A stretch of DNA of 64,000 nucleotides from Phyllostachys edulis (GCA_036346405.1 CM070548.1:54557866-54621865); one strand, 5' to 3'. Counted from the first letter of the stretch, positions 1-11,250 are shown. The notes: generated by a model from the letters alone, not told the origin. Made by a program: numbers and translations.

Positions 1-709
1 TTCCTCCCTGCGCCAGCGTCCTCCCTCTATCGTCCTCCCCCTTGAGCCGGAGTCCTCCCTCTGCCGGCCTCCTTTCCACACTGCCCTCCTCCCCTGCTAT
101 CCTCCTCCTCGCGCCAGCATCCTCCCTCTACCGGCCTCCTCCCCGTGCCATCCTCCTCCCCGCACCGGAGTCCTCCCTCTGTTGGCCTCCTCCCCGCGCC
201 GCCCTCCTCCCCTACGTCGGCCTCCTCCCCGTGGCCCCCTGCTCCCTCCACTGTGAAGGTAAGAACGCTTTGAGTCGTAGGCTTTCTGTGATGATGCCAG
301 TAGAACTGGTTGCCCTGCTTTATATTTTTCTTATTACAAGAAAATTTGCGAGTTCTGGGGCATACATAGGCCCCCCAAATTGTGTTGATTTGCATGAGGT
401 GATTCGCTTGGACATATCAGTTGCATGTTTAGAGTTGGAGGTGTTCTGTGCGATGGAATTGAATGCATGCTACTTTGGGTGTTTGTTAACTTCTCACAAT
501 TATTAGTTATGTCGTTGTTATTTGAATCTAATGACAAAGGAAATAAAAATTAAAAGATGAGAATTGTGATGTGGAAATAAGATTTGACATTCAACCTTTC
601 GTTTTTCTATAAATAATGGGAATTAAATAAGAAACAATAGTACAAATGTATAATATCTTTTCATAAATTTGTCAATTTAATTTGCTTGTTGTGATGATGA
701 CAATAATAT
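1..709. other. CT-rich imperfect repeats and AT-rich flank, no identified gene
   Basis: Positions 1-250 are an imperfect repeat of a CT/GC-rich unit (cctcctccccgcgcc-like). This creates open frames on both strands that look like low-complexity artefacts. A possible splice donor (gtgaag|gtaagaac) follows near 255, then AT-rich DNA to the LTR at 710. The AT-rich DNA resumes after 7398, so this is the target into which the LTR element jumped. It may be the front part of the decayed CACTA element whose coding region begins at 8222. No protein family was recognised. Confidence 0.35.
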
Positions 710-1055
710 TGTCGTAGCAGGGCACTAAGAGGTGCCACGCACCCTAAGGTCGTTAGGAATACCGATGGGCCGTCGGAGATACCATACATGTATAGACTTA
801 ATTTGTATAGCATATTTAGGTAAATGTACCTAAATACCCTCTCTCTCAACATTGTGAGGGCAAGAAGGTAAATGTCCCTTCTTGCCCTCTTATAAATAGA
901 GCCCCAAGGGCTTGTACAAAGAGGAGGCTCTCATTCCTCCATTCATACACACAATGCAACACGTACATATTCAATGGTCTTTGGCTCTTCTCCCTCCGGT
1001 CACTCCCAAGACAAAGGGTATCCTGTACCCACAGTCTAGTCTTTTTACTACGACA
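710..1055 (+). repeat. 5' LTR of the non-autonomous element
   Basis: A 346-bp direct repeat of 7033-7393, starting TGTCGTAGCA and ending TACTACGACA (TG...CA, with short inverted ends). It holds a hairpin and a TATAAATA box and is followed directly by the primer-binding site. Confidence 0.93.
856..898 (+). promoter_or_regulatory. LTR promoter: 13-bp-stem hairpin followed by TATA box
   Basis: GAGGGCAAGAAGG and its reverse complement CCTTCTTGCCCTC flank a short loop (856-889), and TATAAATA follows at once (891-898). The same arrangement is kept in the 3' LTR (hairpin 7193-7226, TATA 7228-7235). It is read as the U3 promoter of the element; the role of the hairpin is unknown. Confidence 0.6.
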
Positions 1056-1056
1056 G

Positions 1057-1071
1057 TTGGCGCCGCCCGTG
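1057..1071 (+). other. Primer-binding site of the non-autonomous LTR element
   Basis: ttggcgccgcccgtg lies one base after the LTR end. TTGGCGCC-type primer sites are usual in plant Ty3/gypsy elements. The matching tRNA was not determined. Confidence 0.6.
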
Positions 1072-2370
1072 CGGACCGAACAAAAAGCTACATGGGAGAG
1101 GAACCGAAGACATCCTCACCTTTGTCCAAAGCAAAAAATTCGGCCGAAGCCCAAAAATAGCCGAAGCCACTCCCCCGTAGCACCTTCGGTCGAAACGTGC
1201 CTTCGGCCAAGCTCATCCTGCCACCAGCCGAAGAAAGCCATCCCATTCCAGTCCCTCGCCACACCTCCAGAGCACTTGGCAACATCGAAGATCCACCCGA
1301 AGCATCCTCGCCACACCTCCGAAGCCACCTAGAGACGCCCTCGGCCACCTCCAACTCCGCTCCAGCAGGGCACCAGCCTTCGACCGAAGCACCCACCCGT
1401 GAAGCCTCTGCCATCAAGGCCCCCTCGGAGCTCTACATCCAGTGCGGACGCTCGCCATAGGCTTCCCAGAACCTCGCCTTCGTAGCACCCCCTCCGGCCG
1501 CTTGGAGCCATCTTTGGCCAACCTTCGGATCACCACTGGGGCACACCAAGCGGAGCCTCCTCCAGCCACCCGAGCTGCCTTTAGAGTCACCCCGATGCCT
1601 CCGAGGACCCCTCCAGCACGGCAATTTTATCTGGCCCAGGCTCATCTTCACCAACGCCTCCGAGCGCCCCCTCGGGGCACCTTCGGCGCCATCCCGAAGC
1701 ACTCTCAGCGTCGCCAGCCTCACCGGCCCCAGCTCATCCCCCATCCTCGGGAACTCCGAACGGCGCCCTACGGCACCAGAGCCCCCTCGCCACCTAGAGC
1801 CCCCCTCACCGCCCGGAGCCCCCTGGCCATCCGCCGCCACAACCCGAGCCTCCGGCCATCCGGAGCAAATAGTGGAGCCATGCCCACCTCATGCTAGATT
1901 AACCCCTCGGGGACTCCCTTGGACCCCCTTCACCTTCGGCTCCGGTCCTTCCGAAGCACCCCTCGAAGTAAGGCCTTCAGCAGCTTCCCTTCGCCACCGC
2001 CCGCCTCTTTGCCGGAGACCCAACCTTCGCTTCCAAAGACCCTCGGGCCGCCTCGCTCCAAGACCTCAGTCACCTCCGCTCATACCGAGGCGCCTTTGTA
2101 CTCCATTGCCTCGTCGGCATCAACATCTTCCGGAGGGCCCGCCGCCTCCGAAGCACCATCCGGAGCAGCACCCGAAGGACCGCGGCACCCCCACTCCCAA
2201 GCCATCCACCGCCACACAACGTCACCACTTGCCGTTTCTCACAGATCCTTCTGTTCCTCACCACTTATCGTGTTTTACTGAAGGGCCAAGCAACCATCAG
2301 CCCAAAAAAGCGAGTGCTTCGATTGCAAGCGAGCTTCGGCCCAATTATTCAGGAGGTTGCGGTCCACAGA

Positions 2371-2568
2371 GCAGCCTCTACAAGAAGGTCCTTTCACCAA
2401 TTGTGGGCTCCAACAAAGCCGCCTTCGGCCCAGAGAGCAGCCTCCGCGCAAAGGGCCGTCGGCCAATTGTGGGCTCTAACAAAGCCGCCTTCAGCACAGA
2501 GAGCAGCCTCTACGCACAGGGCCTTCGGCCAGTTGTGGGCTCCGACAAGTAGCCTTCGGCCTAAAAAA
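2371..2568 (+). repeat. 66-bp tandem repeat, three copies
   Basis: Units begin with gcagcctc at 2371, 2437 and 2503, a constant 66-bp step, and contain ttgtgggctccaacaaag-like sequence. The period is a multiple of three, so open frames run through it. No protein similarity was recognised. Confidence 0.85.
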
Positions 2569-2689
2569 CCACCTCTGCAAAAAAAAAAGATGCTATGCAT
2601 GGCCCCAAGCCCCGGAGCACGCTAGCTCACTCTCCGGAGTGTGTAGCGAAAGCCCACAAGGATGGCAACATCAATAAGCACCGTGGCAA

Positions 2690-3500
2690 CAGAGACACCG
2701 CGCATAGCCTTCGGCCCTAGTGCACATCGATGCCCTCCGCAGGCATGAGTGTATAAACGAAGACACCGCGCATAGCCTTCGGCCCCGGTGCACACCGATG
2801 CCCTCCGTAGGCATGAGTGTATAAACAGACACCGCGAATGGCCTTCGGCCCTGGTGCACACCGATGCCCTCCGCAGGCATGAGTGTATAAACGAAGACAC
2901 TACGCATGGCCTTCGGCCCCGATGCACACCTAGGGGTGGATAACGAGCCAGCTCAGCTCGGCTCGGCTCGTTAAGATAATGTGCAAAATACCAGGCTCGG
3001 CTCGGCTCATTAAAAAGCTCGAAGTCGGCTCATTAAGAAAGTTAAGAGATCACAATTTGAAGCTTGTTAGGCTCGTTAGACTCGTTAAGCTCGTTAAAAA
3101 GGAAAATCCACCTAATAAAATTTTTAGAAAGTCAAGAGATCACAGCTTGGGGCTTGTGCCTCTCTAGACTGCCTAAGGGTTGCTACGTTGGGCTGGCTTG
3201 GTACTACTACTCTGCTATGTTGGTTTTTTAACGAGCTAAACGAGCTTAACGAGCAACTCGCGAGCCAACTCGAACTCGGCTCGTTAAGAAAACGATCTAA
3301 ATTGCGGCTCAGCTCGGCACGTTAAGGGACCGAGTTCGAGCCGAGTCGAGCCGAGCCCTTAACGAACCGAGTTGGCTCGCGAGTTTCGAGCTTTTTTCCA
3401 CCTTTATGCACACCAATGCCCTCCGCAGACATAAGTGTATAAACAGACATCGCACATGGCCTTCGGCCACGGTGCATAACGAGGCACTACGCAGCCATAA
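2690..3500 (+). repeat. About 67-bp tandem repeat, interrupted by a hAT MITE
   Basis: Units containing ggccttcggccc, tgcacaccgatgccctccg and gagtgtataaac recur at about 2701, 2768, 2835 and 2903, and again after 3407. The break at 2931-3406 is a later transposon insertion. Clearing it would restore one continuous unit. Confidence 0.85.
2931..3406. mobile_element. hAT-type MITE with 8-bp TSD TGCACACC
   Basis: The 476-bp element has terminal inverted repeats TAGGGGTGG at the left and CCACCTTTA at the right. Long imperfect inverted arms of gctcggctcg/cgagccgagc follow them inward. Perfect 8-bp duplications TGCACACC flank it (2923-2930 and 3407-3414), as expected for hAT transposition. It has no coding capacity. 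It sits inside a tandem-repeat unit of the LTR element, so it is younger than that array. Confidence 0.92.
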
Positions 3501-3561
3501 GGAAAAAGGTTAGGGCTCCCCAGAGCCCTATCTAAAAAAACTGTGGGGGAAGCTCATTCGC

Positions 3562-4290
3562 GCAAAACCCTAGTCGTTCCGGAGGCCCAGCCTCAACGAC
3601 TAGGGAGTCTCCCGCCTCAAGTGCCTTGCCTCAACAGAGAGACATCTCTCATTGCGCTCATTCATGCAAAACCCTAGCCAATCCGAGGGCCCTGCATCGA
3701 CGACTAGGGAGTCTCCCACCTTGAGTGCCTTGCCTCAGCGGAGAGACATCTCTCATCGCGCTCATTTGCGCAAAACCCTAGCTGTTCCGGAGGCCCTGCT
3801 TCGACGACTAGGGAGTCTCCCGCCTCGAGTGCCTTGCCTCGGCAGAGAGACATCTCTCATCGCACTCATTCGCGCAAAACCCTAGCCGTTCCGAAGGCCC
3901 TGCCTTGACGACTAGGGAGTATCCTGCCTCGAGTGCCTTGCCTCGGTGGAGAGACATCTCTCATCACGCTTATTCGCGCAAAACCCTAGCCGTTCCGGAG
4001 GCCCTGCCTCGACGACTAGGGAGACTCCCGCCTCGAGTGCCTTGCCTCAGCGGAGAGACATCTCTCATTGTGCTCATTCGCGCAAAACCCTAGCCGTTTT
4101 GAAGGCCCTGCCTCAACGACTAGGGAGTCTCCCACCTCGAGTGCCTTTCCTCAGCGGAGAGATCTCTCATCATGCCCATTTGCACAAAACCCTAGCCGTT
4201 CTCAAGGCCCTGCCTCGACAACTGGGGAGTCTCCCGACTCGAGTGCCTCGCCCCGGTGGGAAGACATCTCACATCGCGCTCAAAATGAGC
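3562..4290 (+). repeat. 104-bp tandem repeat with telo-box, about seven copies
   Basis: gcaaaaccctag recurs at 3562, 3666, 3770, 3874, about 3978, 4083 and about 4186, a steady 104-bp step. Each unit also has gactagggagtctcccgcc and gagagacatctctcat, the last being a short inverted repeat (GAGA...TCTC). One AAACCCTA telo-box-like core occurs per unit. Confidence 0.9.
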
Positions 4291-4337
4291 AAATCCCTAG
4301 CCGCCCCACCATTCCCACAGACCCTCATGAAAAGAAA

Positions 4338-6030
4338 GTTGGGGGACGGCGTTCTCGGCTTTGCCTCCCCCTAGCTAGCTTTGGGCTCCGCAAGCGAGCC
4401 CAACCAAAAAAAGTTGGGGGACGACGTTCTTGGCTTCGCCTCCCCCTCGCTAGCTTTGGGCTCCGCAAGCGAGCCCAATAAAAAAAAGTTGGGGAACGGC
4501 GTTCTCGGCTTTGCCTTCCCCTTGCTAGCTTTGGGCTTCGCAAGTGAGCCCAATCAAAAAAAGTTCGGGGACGGCATTCTCAGCTTCACCTCCCCCTCTC
4601 TATCTTTGGGCTCCGCAAGCGGGCCCAATCAAAAAAAGTTGGGGAACGGCATTCTCGGCTTCGCCTCCCCCTCGCTAGTTTTGGGCTCCGTAAGCAAGCC
4701 CAATCAAAAAAAAAGTTGGGGAACGGCGCGGGCCCAATCAAAAAAAGTTGGGCGACGGCGTCCTCGGCTTCGCCTACCCCTCGCTAGCTTTGGGCTCTGC
4801 AAGCAGGCCCAATCAAAAAAAGTTGTGGGACGGCGTCCTCGGCTTCGCCTCCTCCTCGCTAGCTTTGGGCTCCACAAGCGGGCCCAATCAAAAAAAGTTG
4901 GGGGACGACGTTCTCGGCTTCGCCTCCTCCTCGCTTGCTTTGGGCTCCACAAACGGGCCCAATCAAAAAAATTTTGGGGGACAGCGTTCTCGGCTTCGCC
5001 TCCCCCTCGCTAGCTTTGGGCTCCGCAAGCGAGCCCAATCAAAAACACGTTGGGGACGGCGTTCTCGACTTCGCCTCCCCCTCGCTAGTTTTGGGCTCCG
5101 CAAGTGGGCCCTATCCAAAAACAAGTTGGGCAACGGCGTTCTCGGCTTCGCCTCCCCCTCGCTAGCTTTGGGCTCCGCAAGCTAGCCCAATCAAAAAAAG
5201 TTGGGGGACGGCGTTCTCAGCTTCGCCTCCCCCTCACTATCTTTTGGCTCCGCAAGCGAACCCAATCAAAAAAAAAGTTAGGGGATGGCGTTCTCGGCTT
5301 CGCGTCCCCCTTGTTAGCTTTGGGCTCCACAAGCGGGCCCAATCAAAAAAAAAGTTGGGCGACGGCGTTCTCGGCTTCACCTCCCCCTCGCTAGCTTTCG
5401 ACTCTGCAAGCGGGCCCAATCAAAAAAAGGTGGGGGACGGCATTCTCGGCTTCGCCTCCCCCTCGCTAGCTTTGGGCTCCGCAAGCGAGCCCAATAAAAA
5501 AAAGCTGGGGGACGGCGTTCACGGCTTCGCCTCCCCCTCACTAGCTTTGGGCTCCGCAAGCGGAACCAATCAAAAAAAGTTTGGGGACGGTGTTCTCGGC
5601 TTCGCCTCCCCCTCACTAGCTTTGGGCTCCGCAAGCGAGCCCAATCGAAAAAAAGATGGTGGACGGCGTTCTCGACTTCGCCTCCTCCTCGCTAGCTTTG
5701 GGCTCCGCAAACGGGCCTAATCAAAAAAAAGTTGGGCGACGGCATTCTCAGCTTCGCCTTCCCCCGCTAGCTTTATGCTCCGCAAGCAGGTCCAATCAAA
5801 AAAAAGTTGGGGGACGGCGTTCTTAGCTTCGCCTCCCCCTTGCTAGCTTTGGGCTCCGCAAGCGAGCCCAATTAAAAAAAGTTAGGGGACGGCGTTCTCA
5901 GCTTCACCTCGCCCTTGTTAGCTTTTGTCTCTACAAGCGGGCCCAATCAAAAAAAAGTTGGGCGATGGCGCTCTCGGCTTCGCCTCCCCCTCACTAGCTT
6001 TGAGCTCCGCAAGCGAGCCCAAACGTGATC
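4338..6030 (+). repeat. About 75-bp hairpin minisatellite, about 22 copies
   Basis: Units start gttgggggacggcg at 4338, 4413, 4488, 4563 and onward. Each contains an inverted repeat TTGGGCTC-cgcaagc-GAGCCCAA followed by an A-run. The step of 75 bp is a multiple of three, so several frames stay open on both strands. Those frames are consequences of the repeat and no protein family was recognised. Confidence 0.92.
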
Positions 6031-6267
6031 ATAATAAGTAATCGCCTCCTTAAGCAGACGTGCATCAACCCTTCATGCCACTCTAGTCGTGGGCACAACC
6101 CACTAAGAGCGGCCGAAGGGGGGGCGGTACCAGGCCCCCAGTAGGACCATCGCAAACGGTCACACCGAAGAAGTAATCAAATACGAAGGTAGTGACGACA
6201 GCCACGATGCGCCGCTCGCCTTGGGGCTATCGCCTGGGCAGGACGGCCCCAACGAGCCGTCCGCCTC

Positions 6268-6830
6268 GAGGGCCATGCCTCGGCGTGGCGGCTCTGCGTC
6301 GACTTCGCCCACACGGGCTCTACCGCCACTCATCGCCTGCGTTGAGGCAGCAGCATCGGCGGGGCAGCCCTGACGCATCGCCCTCCTTGAGGGCCATGCC
6401 TCAGCGTGGCGGCTCCGCGTCATCTTCGCCCACACGGGATCTACCGCTGCTCACCGCCTGCCTCGAGGCTGTAGCCTCGACGGGACGGCCCCGACACGTC
6501 ACCCGCCTCGAGGGCCATGCCTCAGCGTGGCGACTCCACGTCAACTTCGCCCCCATAGGCTCCGCCGCTGCTCACTGCCCGCCTCGAGGGCCATGCCACG
6601 GCGTGGTGGCTCCGCGTCGACTTTGCCCACACGGTCTCTACCGTTGCTCACCGCTCGCCTCAAGGCTGTAGCCTCGGCGGGGTGGCCCCGACGTGTCGCC
6701 CGCCTCGAGGGCCATGCCCCAGCGTGGCGGCTCCGCGTCAACTTCACCCCTATAGGCTCCGCCGCTGCTCATCGCCCGCCTCGAGGCTGTAGCCTCGACG
6801 GGGCGGCCCCGACGTGGATCCTCCTCCGGC
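6268..6830 (+). repeat. About 121-bp GC-rich tandem repeat
   Basis: gagggccatgcc recurs at 6268, 6389, 6510, 6586 and 6707. The step is 121 bp with one short 76-bp unit. Units include gcgtggcggctccgcgtc and a run such as cttcgcccacacggg. The block is followed by a unique stretch up to the 3' LTR. Confidence 0.85.
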
Positions 6831-7032
6831 GCACCCTCGGCGCCCCGCCACCAGCCGCCTCCGGAGCACCCTCGGCGCTCCTCCTTGGCCGCTCAGGCCC
6901 CTTCGTCGGTTCACCTACACCCCCTAGGGTATCCCGACTCCCAAGGCGCTGGGGGCGACAGGATTGCGTCCGCTCGCCCCTCGGGACCGCAGGACCTGTC
7001 CTTACAACCTCAGACCACGCAGACAAGGGAGT

Positions 7033-7393
7033 TGTCGTAGCAGAGCACTAAGGGGTGCCCCGCACCCTAAGGTCATCAGGAATACCGATGGGCCGTCGGG
7101 GATACCATACTTGTATAGACCTAATTTGTATAGCATATTTAGGTAAATGTACCTAAATACCCTCTCTCTCTCTCTCTCTCTCTCAACATTGTGAGGGCAA
7201 GAAGGTAAATGTCCCTTCTTGCCCTCCTATAAATAGAGCCCCAAGGGCTTGTACAAAGAAGAGGCTCTCATTCCTCTATTCATACACACAATGTAGCAAA
7301 TACATATTCAATGGTCTTTGGCTCCTCTCCCTCCGGTCCATCCCCAAGACAAAGGGTATCATGTACCCACTGTCTAGTCTTTTTACTACGACA
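7033..7393 (+). repeat. 3' LTR of the non-autonomous element
   Basis: A 361-bp direct repeat of the 5' LTR, longer mainly because of an expanded (TC)n run near 7165-7188. A weak purine tract (agacaagggag) precedes it. The target duplication AATAT follows at 7394-7398. Confidence 0.93.
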
Positions 7394-7398
7394 AATAT

Positions 7399-8221
7399 TA
7401 ATTGTCCTAGTTTTGTATGTTTTTATGAGTTACACATTGAAATTTTGGCACTGTTGCACCAAAAATATGTAAAATTGCATGGTGTGGTCGTTCTTTGCCA
7501 TGTGTTGAGCGGTGCTGCAACCTTTGGTATTAGAGCTATGAGGTACCTCCGCCATTTGGATGCAGATGTTAGAGGAAATGAAAGTTTAAAAGGTGAGGAA
7601 TGAGAGATGGCGATAAAATTAGGTAGTCATCTACAACTTGTGGAAGAATTTAGAATAAGTGAATGACTAATCGAGGGGCATTCCCCATCCTCTCTATGTC
7701 TATACTCTATAGCAATCACTAATTCCTATTCCCAGATAATCCATAATTTCCATTTATACCAACCAAGTCCTACACACACCCCTTTTTTCCTATTAACCAA
7801 ATGTCTTAACTTCTATGTACATTGCCTTGCATTGAAAATGAATATTCCAAATTTTGCTAAAGCATTTTCAGGCAACTGTCTGGACTAGTTCCATGAATAA
7901 TTTTGATTATTGGTCGATAATCAACCGAAAATCAGGATTATCAGTTATATCGGGCACCCTCATTGTTTATATGCTATATATTTGAAGGGATGGTTAAGTT
8001 GTGAACTCTAACAAAAAGGAAAATGAAGAAAGTCTTGTATTTTAAATATTCCATAGAACAAAAATACTCATTATTGTTGCTTTTAGTTTGGTTCTTGGTT
8101 GATGCCAGGTTGATTAAGTGGAATAGGGTGGGATATGGAACATTCGAAAGGTGGGTGATATGGAATAGGTTGTGGTTAAGTGTTCTTCTCTGTTTATTTT
8201 CATAGATAGCAAGTAAGCGAG
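7399..8221. other. AT-rich non-coding stretch before the CACTA coding remnant
   Basis: No gene or clear repeat boundary is seen. This DNA was contiguous with 1-704 before the LTR insertion. The left terminus (cactactac...) expected for the CACTA element downstream was looked for here and not found. Confidence 0.4.
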
Positions 8222-11200
8222 ATGGCATCCGCACAGTCTTCGCCGCCATCATCAACGTCGCCGAATGCGTCTAGCGCTCCGATGAAAGGGGTACCTAAGC
8301 GAGATGGTAGAGGAATATCGAAAAGGCCCGAGGGCCGAATGACCATCATAGAGGTCAATCCTGTTAGGGTCCCTCTACATCCGAAGAAAGCAACAGCAGC
8401 ATTCCGGACCACCTGTGGGATAGTTGCAAGGGAACAGGTCACCATCACCACACCAAGCTGGAAGTCTCTAATAGATGAAAAGAAAGAGCAGTTGTGGGAA
8501 GAAATTTCAAGATCATTCGAGATCCCAGCAGAAGTCTAGGGACTCGTGCGACAGTAGGCATTCCTCACGATAGAAAAAGCGTGGAAGACCTTCAAGAGCA
8601 CGCTTGTCACGGAGTACATGAACAACGATCAGATGCCCTTAACGAAGTATCATTTCATGTCACCGGATACATGGGATGCATTTGTGCGGATGAAGACAAC
8701 GGCCGAATTTTAGGAGCAAAGTGTGGTGCACAAGGTTATCCAGACACAAAACACTTACCCCCACAGACTCGGCACCGTTGGGTACATAGGTCAAATCCCG
8801 CAATGGAAGAGGGAGGACGAGGAGGCAATCCGGTGGGAGGCCTCCCCGCTATTTGCCGGGATACAGACGAGTGTGCCCAAAAACTGGTTAAGAGCGAGGT
8901 CATCAACCACGCCTTCTAGCGCCATCTCTTTCATATATAAACCCAGCAGACAAGAAAGTGTCCCAACATCTGGTAAGATATGTCGAACTACTTAGTTGTT
9001 AATAAGTCCATCACTTCATAGGGTCTAAAATAACATGATAGCCTCTTGCAGCAAACATTGAATACCAAATCTTTCCAAGGCTCCTTCGAAGCAGTATGGA
9101 AGAAAGATATACTATCCACAGCCCTGGAAAACAAGGAGCACCCGGGTCGCACGTAAGGTCTTGGGGTTTACGTACCTTAGAGGCAGGGATTCCCACACGA
9201 CTCCGAGGCGTATAGGAGTAGGAAGAGATCCAAGGCCAAGCACGAGAAACGATTAAAAGAGGAGATTCATGTAGAATTTTGAGGACAGATAACATCATTG
9301 CAAGAACAAATGAATCAAGTCCTCAACCAGTCGCAAGCCACCCCCGTTATTTTGGGAGCTAGTCCCCCTCAACGTCGGAGTAGCTGCGCGTCCACGCCAC
9401 TTTCTGAATATAGCGACGTCCAATTACCTATCGACGACATCCAGGTAATGTACATCTCTAGAATGCTTCAAAGATAGACCTGTAGGACGCCTTAGCTAAT
9501 TGTGTATCATTTTGTAAGAGCCCATGCCCTGCAAGCTCCAAGTGAGGCTGGTTGGGTCCATTTCTATTGAGGCTAGGCGGGGGATGGCGCTTCCATGCCA
9601 GGAAGAGATAGTGCTGCACGGTGCCCAGCTGGTGCAGGGTTACGCCAAGGTCCAGGTGGACATGGTACATGACACTTTCATGGCCGTCCTGTTGGAGAAG
9701 CTCCCGAACGAAGACATCATAACATTAGGGGATGCCATGCATACTTTTGTCTAGTGGCCCAAGAGGGACATCACCCTGGACCCTGTAGTGCCGCGATCTC
9801 CACACGACCATGCCCCTCCAACATAACCCTCGATGACTCCACCTCAACCTCCGCTTCAGAAGCCCTCCGTATCGGTTCCTGTGGAGATCGACGATGCCGA
9901 AGAAACAAGAAAATCATGTCAAGTCGTCTCCCGGGAAGACATATAGCAGGCGAGGCACTAAGGCCAAATCGAAGAACATTATGGCACCTCGCAAGCCCTG
10001 GACGTTCTCCCTCGGAAGGTCGTTGGTCCCCGACACACTATTATCCCGCCTTGGAATGGGTTGCGAGAGTTTGCATGCCTAGTACATGCGGAGGACCAAC
10101 AAGCGGAGGAAAAACTGGCCTACTGGATTCACCGTCAGATACATGGAGAGGCATTTCCTCCACGAGTCGGTCTTCTTCGTCGTGGGCTGCGAAGACTTAT
10201 TTGAACTGTTCAACCTTGACACCTCACTTCTACGATGCTGGATACTATAAGTGTACACAATCAAGTTCTACATTCACATAATACCGATAAACGTCTTAAC
10301 TCATTGCTTATGTATATATACATGATGTAATAAGCCCAACGATTGCAAGAACCGGTGGGTTTCCTCGACCCACAATTGATCTCTGAGCAATTAATGCATC
10401 ACCCAAGATGCATCCTATGCTGAGAAGTATATAACAACGAGATTGCTTGCTCAGGGCAACAAGGACTACATACTGGTGCCCAACAACTAGAGGTAAGTGC
10501 TTCACTAATTGCTATACAAATTTCATTTGTACTTTATACGCAACACGAACTTAGGTTTAATGACTATAGCGGCATACATGAGTAGGTGGCACTGAATCCT
10601 TATAGTCATTGTACCAAAGTGGAACAAGGTAATATACCTTGATTCCCTACTCAACAACAACCACGACTTCCCCCTTGTACAAGAAATACTCGACAAGTAT
10701 GCTTATTTCCTCCATACATAACTCTATTGTAGTCTTCCTTCATTTGAAATGGCCAAGGACAACTTTTTAGAATCACGTAGGTCGTTCAGCACCTATGTTG
10801 CTAGGGGAGGGAGACACAAGGAATCAAGTGCCACACTGCAACACATGATGTAATTTCCAGTACTCGCTACAACACAATAATTCTATATCACACTTCGTAA
10901 TAATGCATCTCAAACTGACTATACCTATATATGTAATTTTATTTTTGCAGTGCCATCGGTAACTACAAGACCACCTATGTGTATTCTACGTTTGCCGTCA
11001 TATGCATGAAATCATGAGTGCTAAGACGAATGATCCAGAGGTTTGTCAATCTCGCAATAATTATTTCTTAATTATCAATTTAAATATGTATGCTTACTGC
11101 TTTACTCCTCCTAGTGACAGGGCATGACAATCAAATCAAGTACATTCGATCTAGACGAAGTCTCGGACATTCAAGGATGGCTCTCCGCCTTCATCATGAC

Positions 11201-11250
11201 GGAGATCATTCACTCAAAAGGAGAGTTTCACTCTAGCAACACCGCTTAAT
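8222..11250 (+). pseudogene. Decayed CACTA (En/Spm) accessory protein: Transposase_24-like, DUF8039-like and Ulp1-like parts
   Basis: The open part starts with an ATG at 8222 and reads RPEGRMTIIEVN...SWKSLIDEKKEQLWEEI up to a stop near 8539. It continues in shifted frames with MSPDTWDAFVRMKT, YPHRLGTVGYIGQIPQW (about 8750-8820) and ENKEHPGRT (about 9120). This order is typical of the Transposase_24-like region in grass CACTA proteins. Positions 9524-9780 give a DUF8039-like block (YAKVQVDMVHDT, LGDAMHTFV). Positions 10590-11220 give cysteine-protease (Ulp1/C48) fragments: WNKVIYLDSLLNN, VCRHMHEIMSAKTNDPE and SAFIMTEIIHSKGEF. Several stops and frameshifts make it non-functional. Such proteins accompany the CACTA transposase; the transposase itself was not seen. 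Family assignment is by remembered motif order, not a search. Confidence 0.72.

Larger units (their letters stand above)
710..7393 (+). mobile_element. Complete non-autonomous LTR retrotransposon, TSD AATAT
   Basis: Two similar LTRs (710-1055 and 7033-7393) begin TGTCGTAG and end CTACGACA. They are flanked by a perfect 5-bp target duplication AATAT (705-709 and 7394-7398). A primer-binding-type sequence ttggcgccgcccgtg follows the first LTR. The 6-kb interior has no gag, protease, RT or integrase. It consists of a GC-rich stretch (1070-2330) and five tandem-repeat blocks, one broken by a hAT MITE. This is a LARD-like element that would depend on an autonomous partner for its proteins. The orientation follows from the primer-binding site being next to the left LTR. 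LTRs are similar but not identical, so the insertion is not very recent. Confidence 0.93.

Noticed and set aside
27..506. Long open frames on both strands in the CT-rich first 500 bp
   Set aside because: They arise from a low-complexity repeat and match no recognised family; frames are open on both strands at once.
4325..5720. Proline/leucine-rich open frames of up to 210 codons in the 75-bp array
   Set aside because: The repeat period is a multiple of three, so open frames in several registers are automatic. No start context or family was recognised.
3562..6030. CRISPR-like regular repeats
   Set aside because: Whole units are repeated with no unique spacers, and the setting is a plant LTR element with target duplication.
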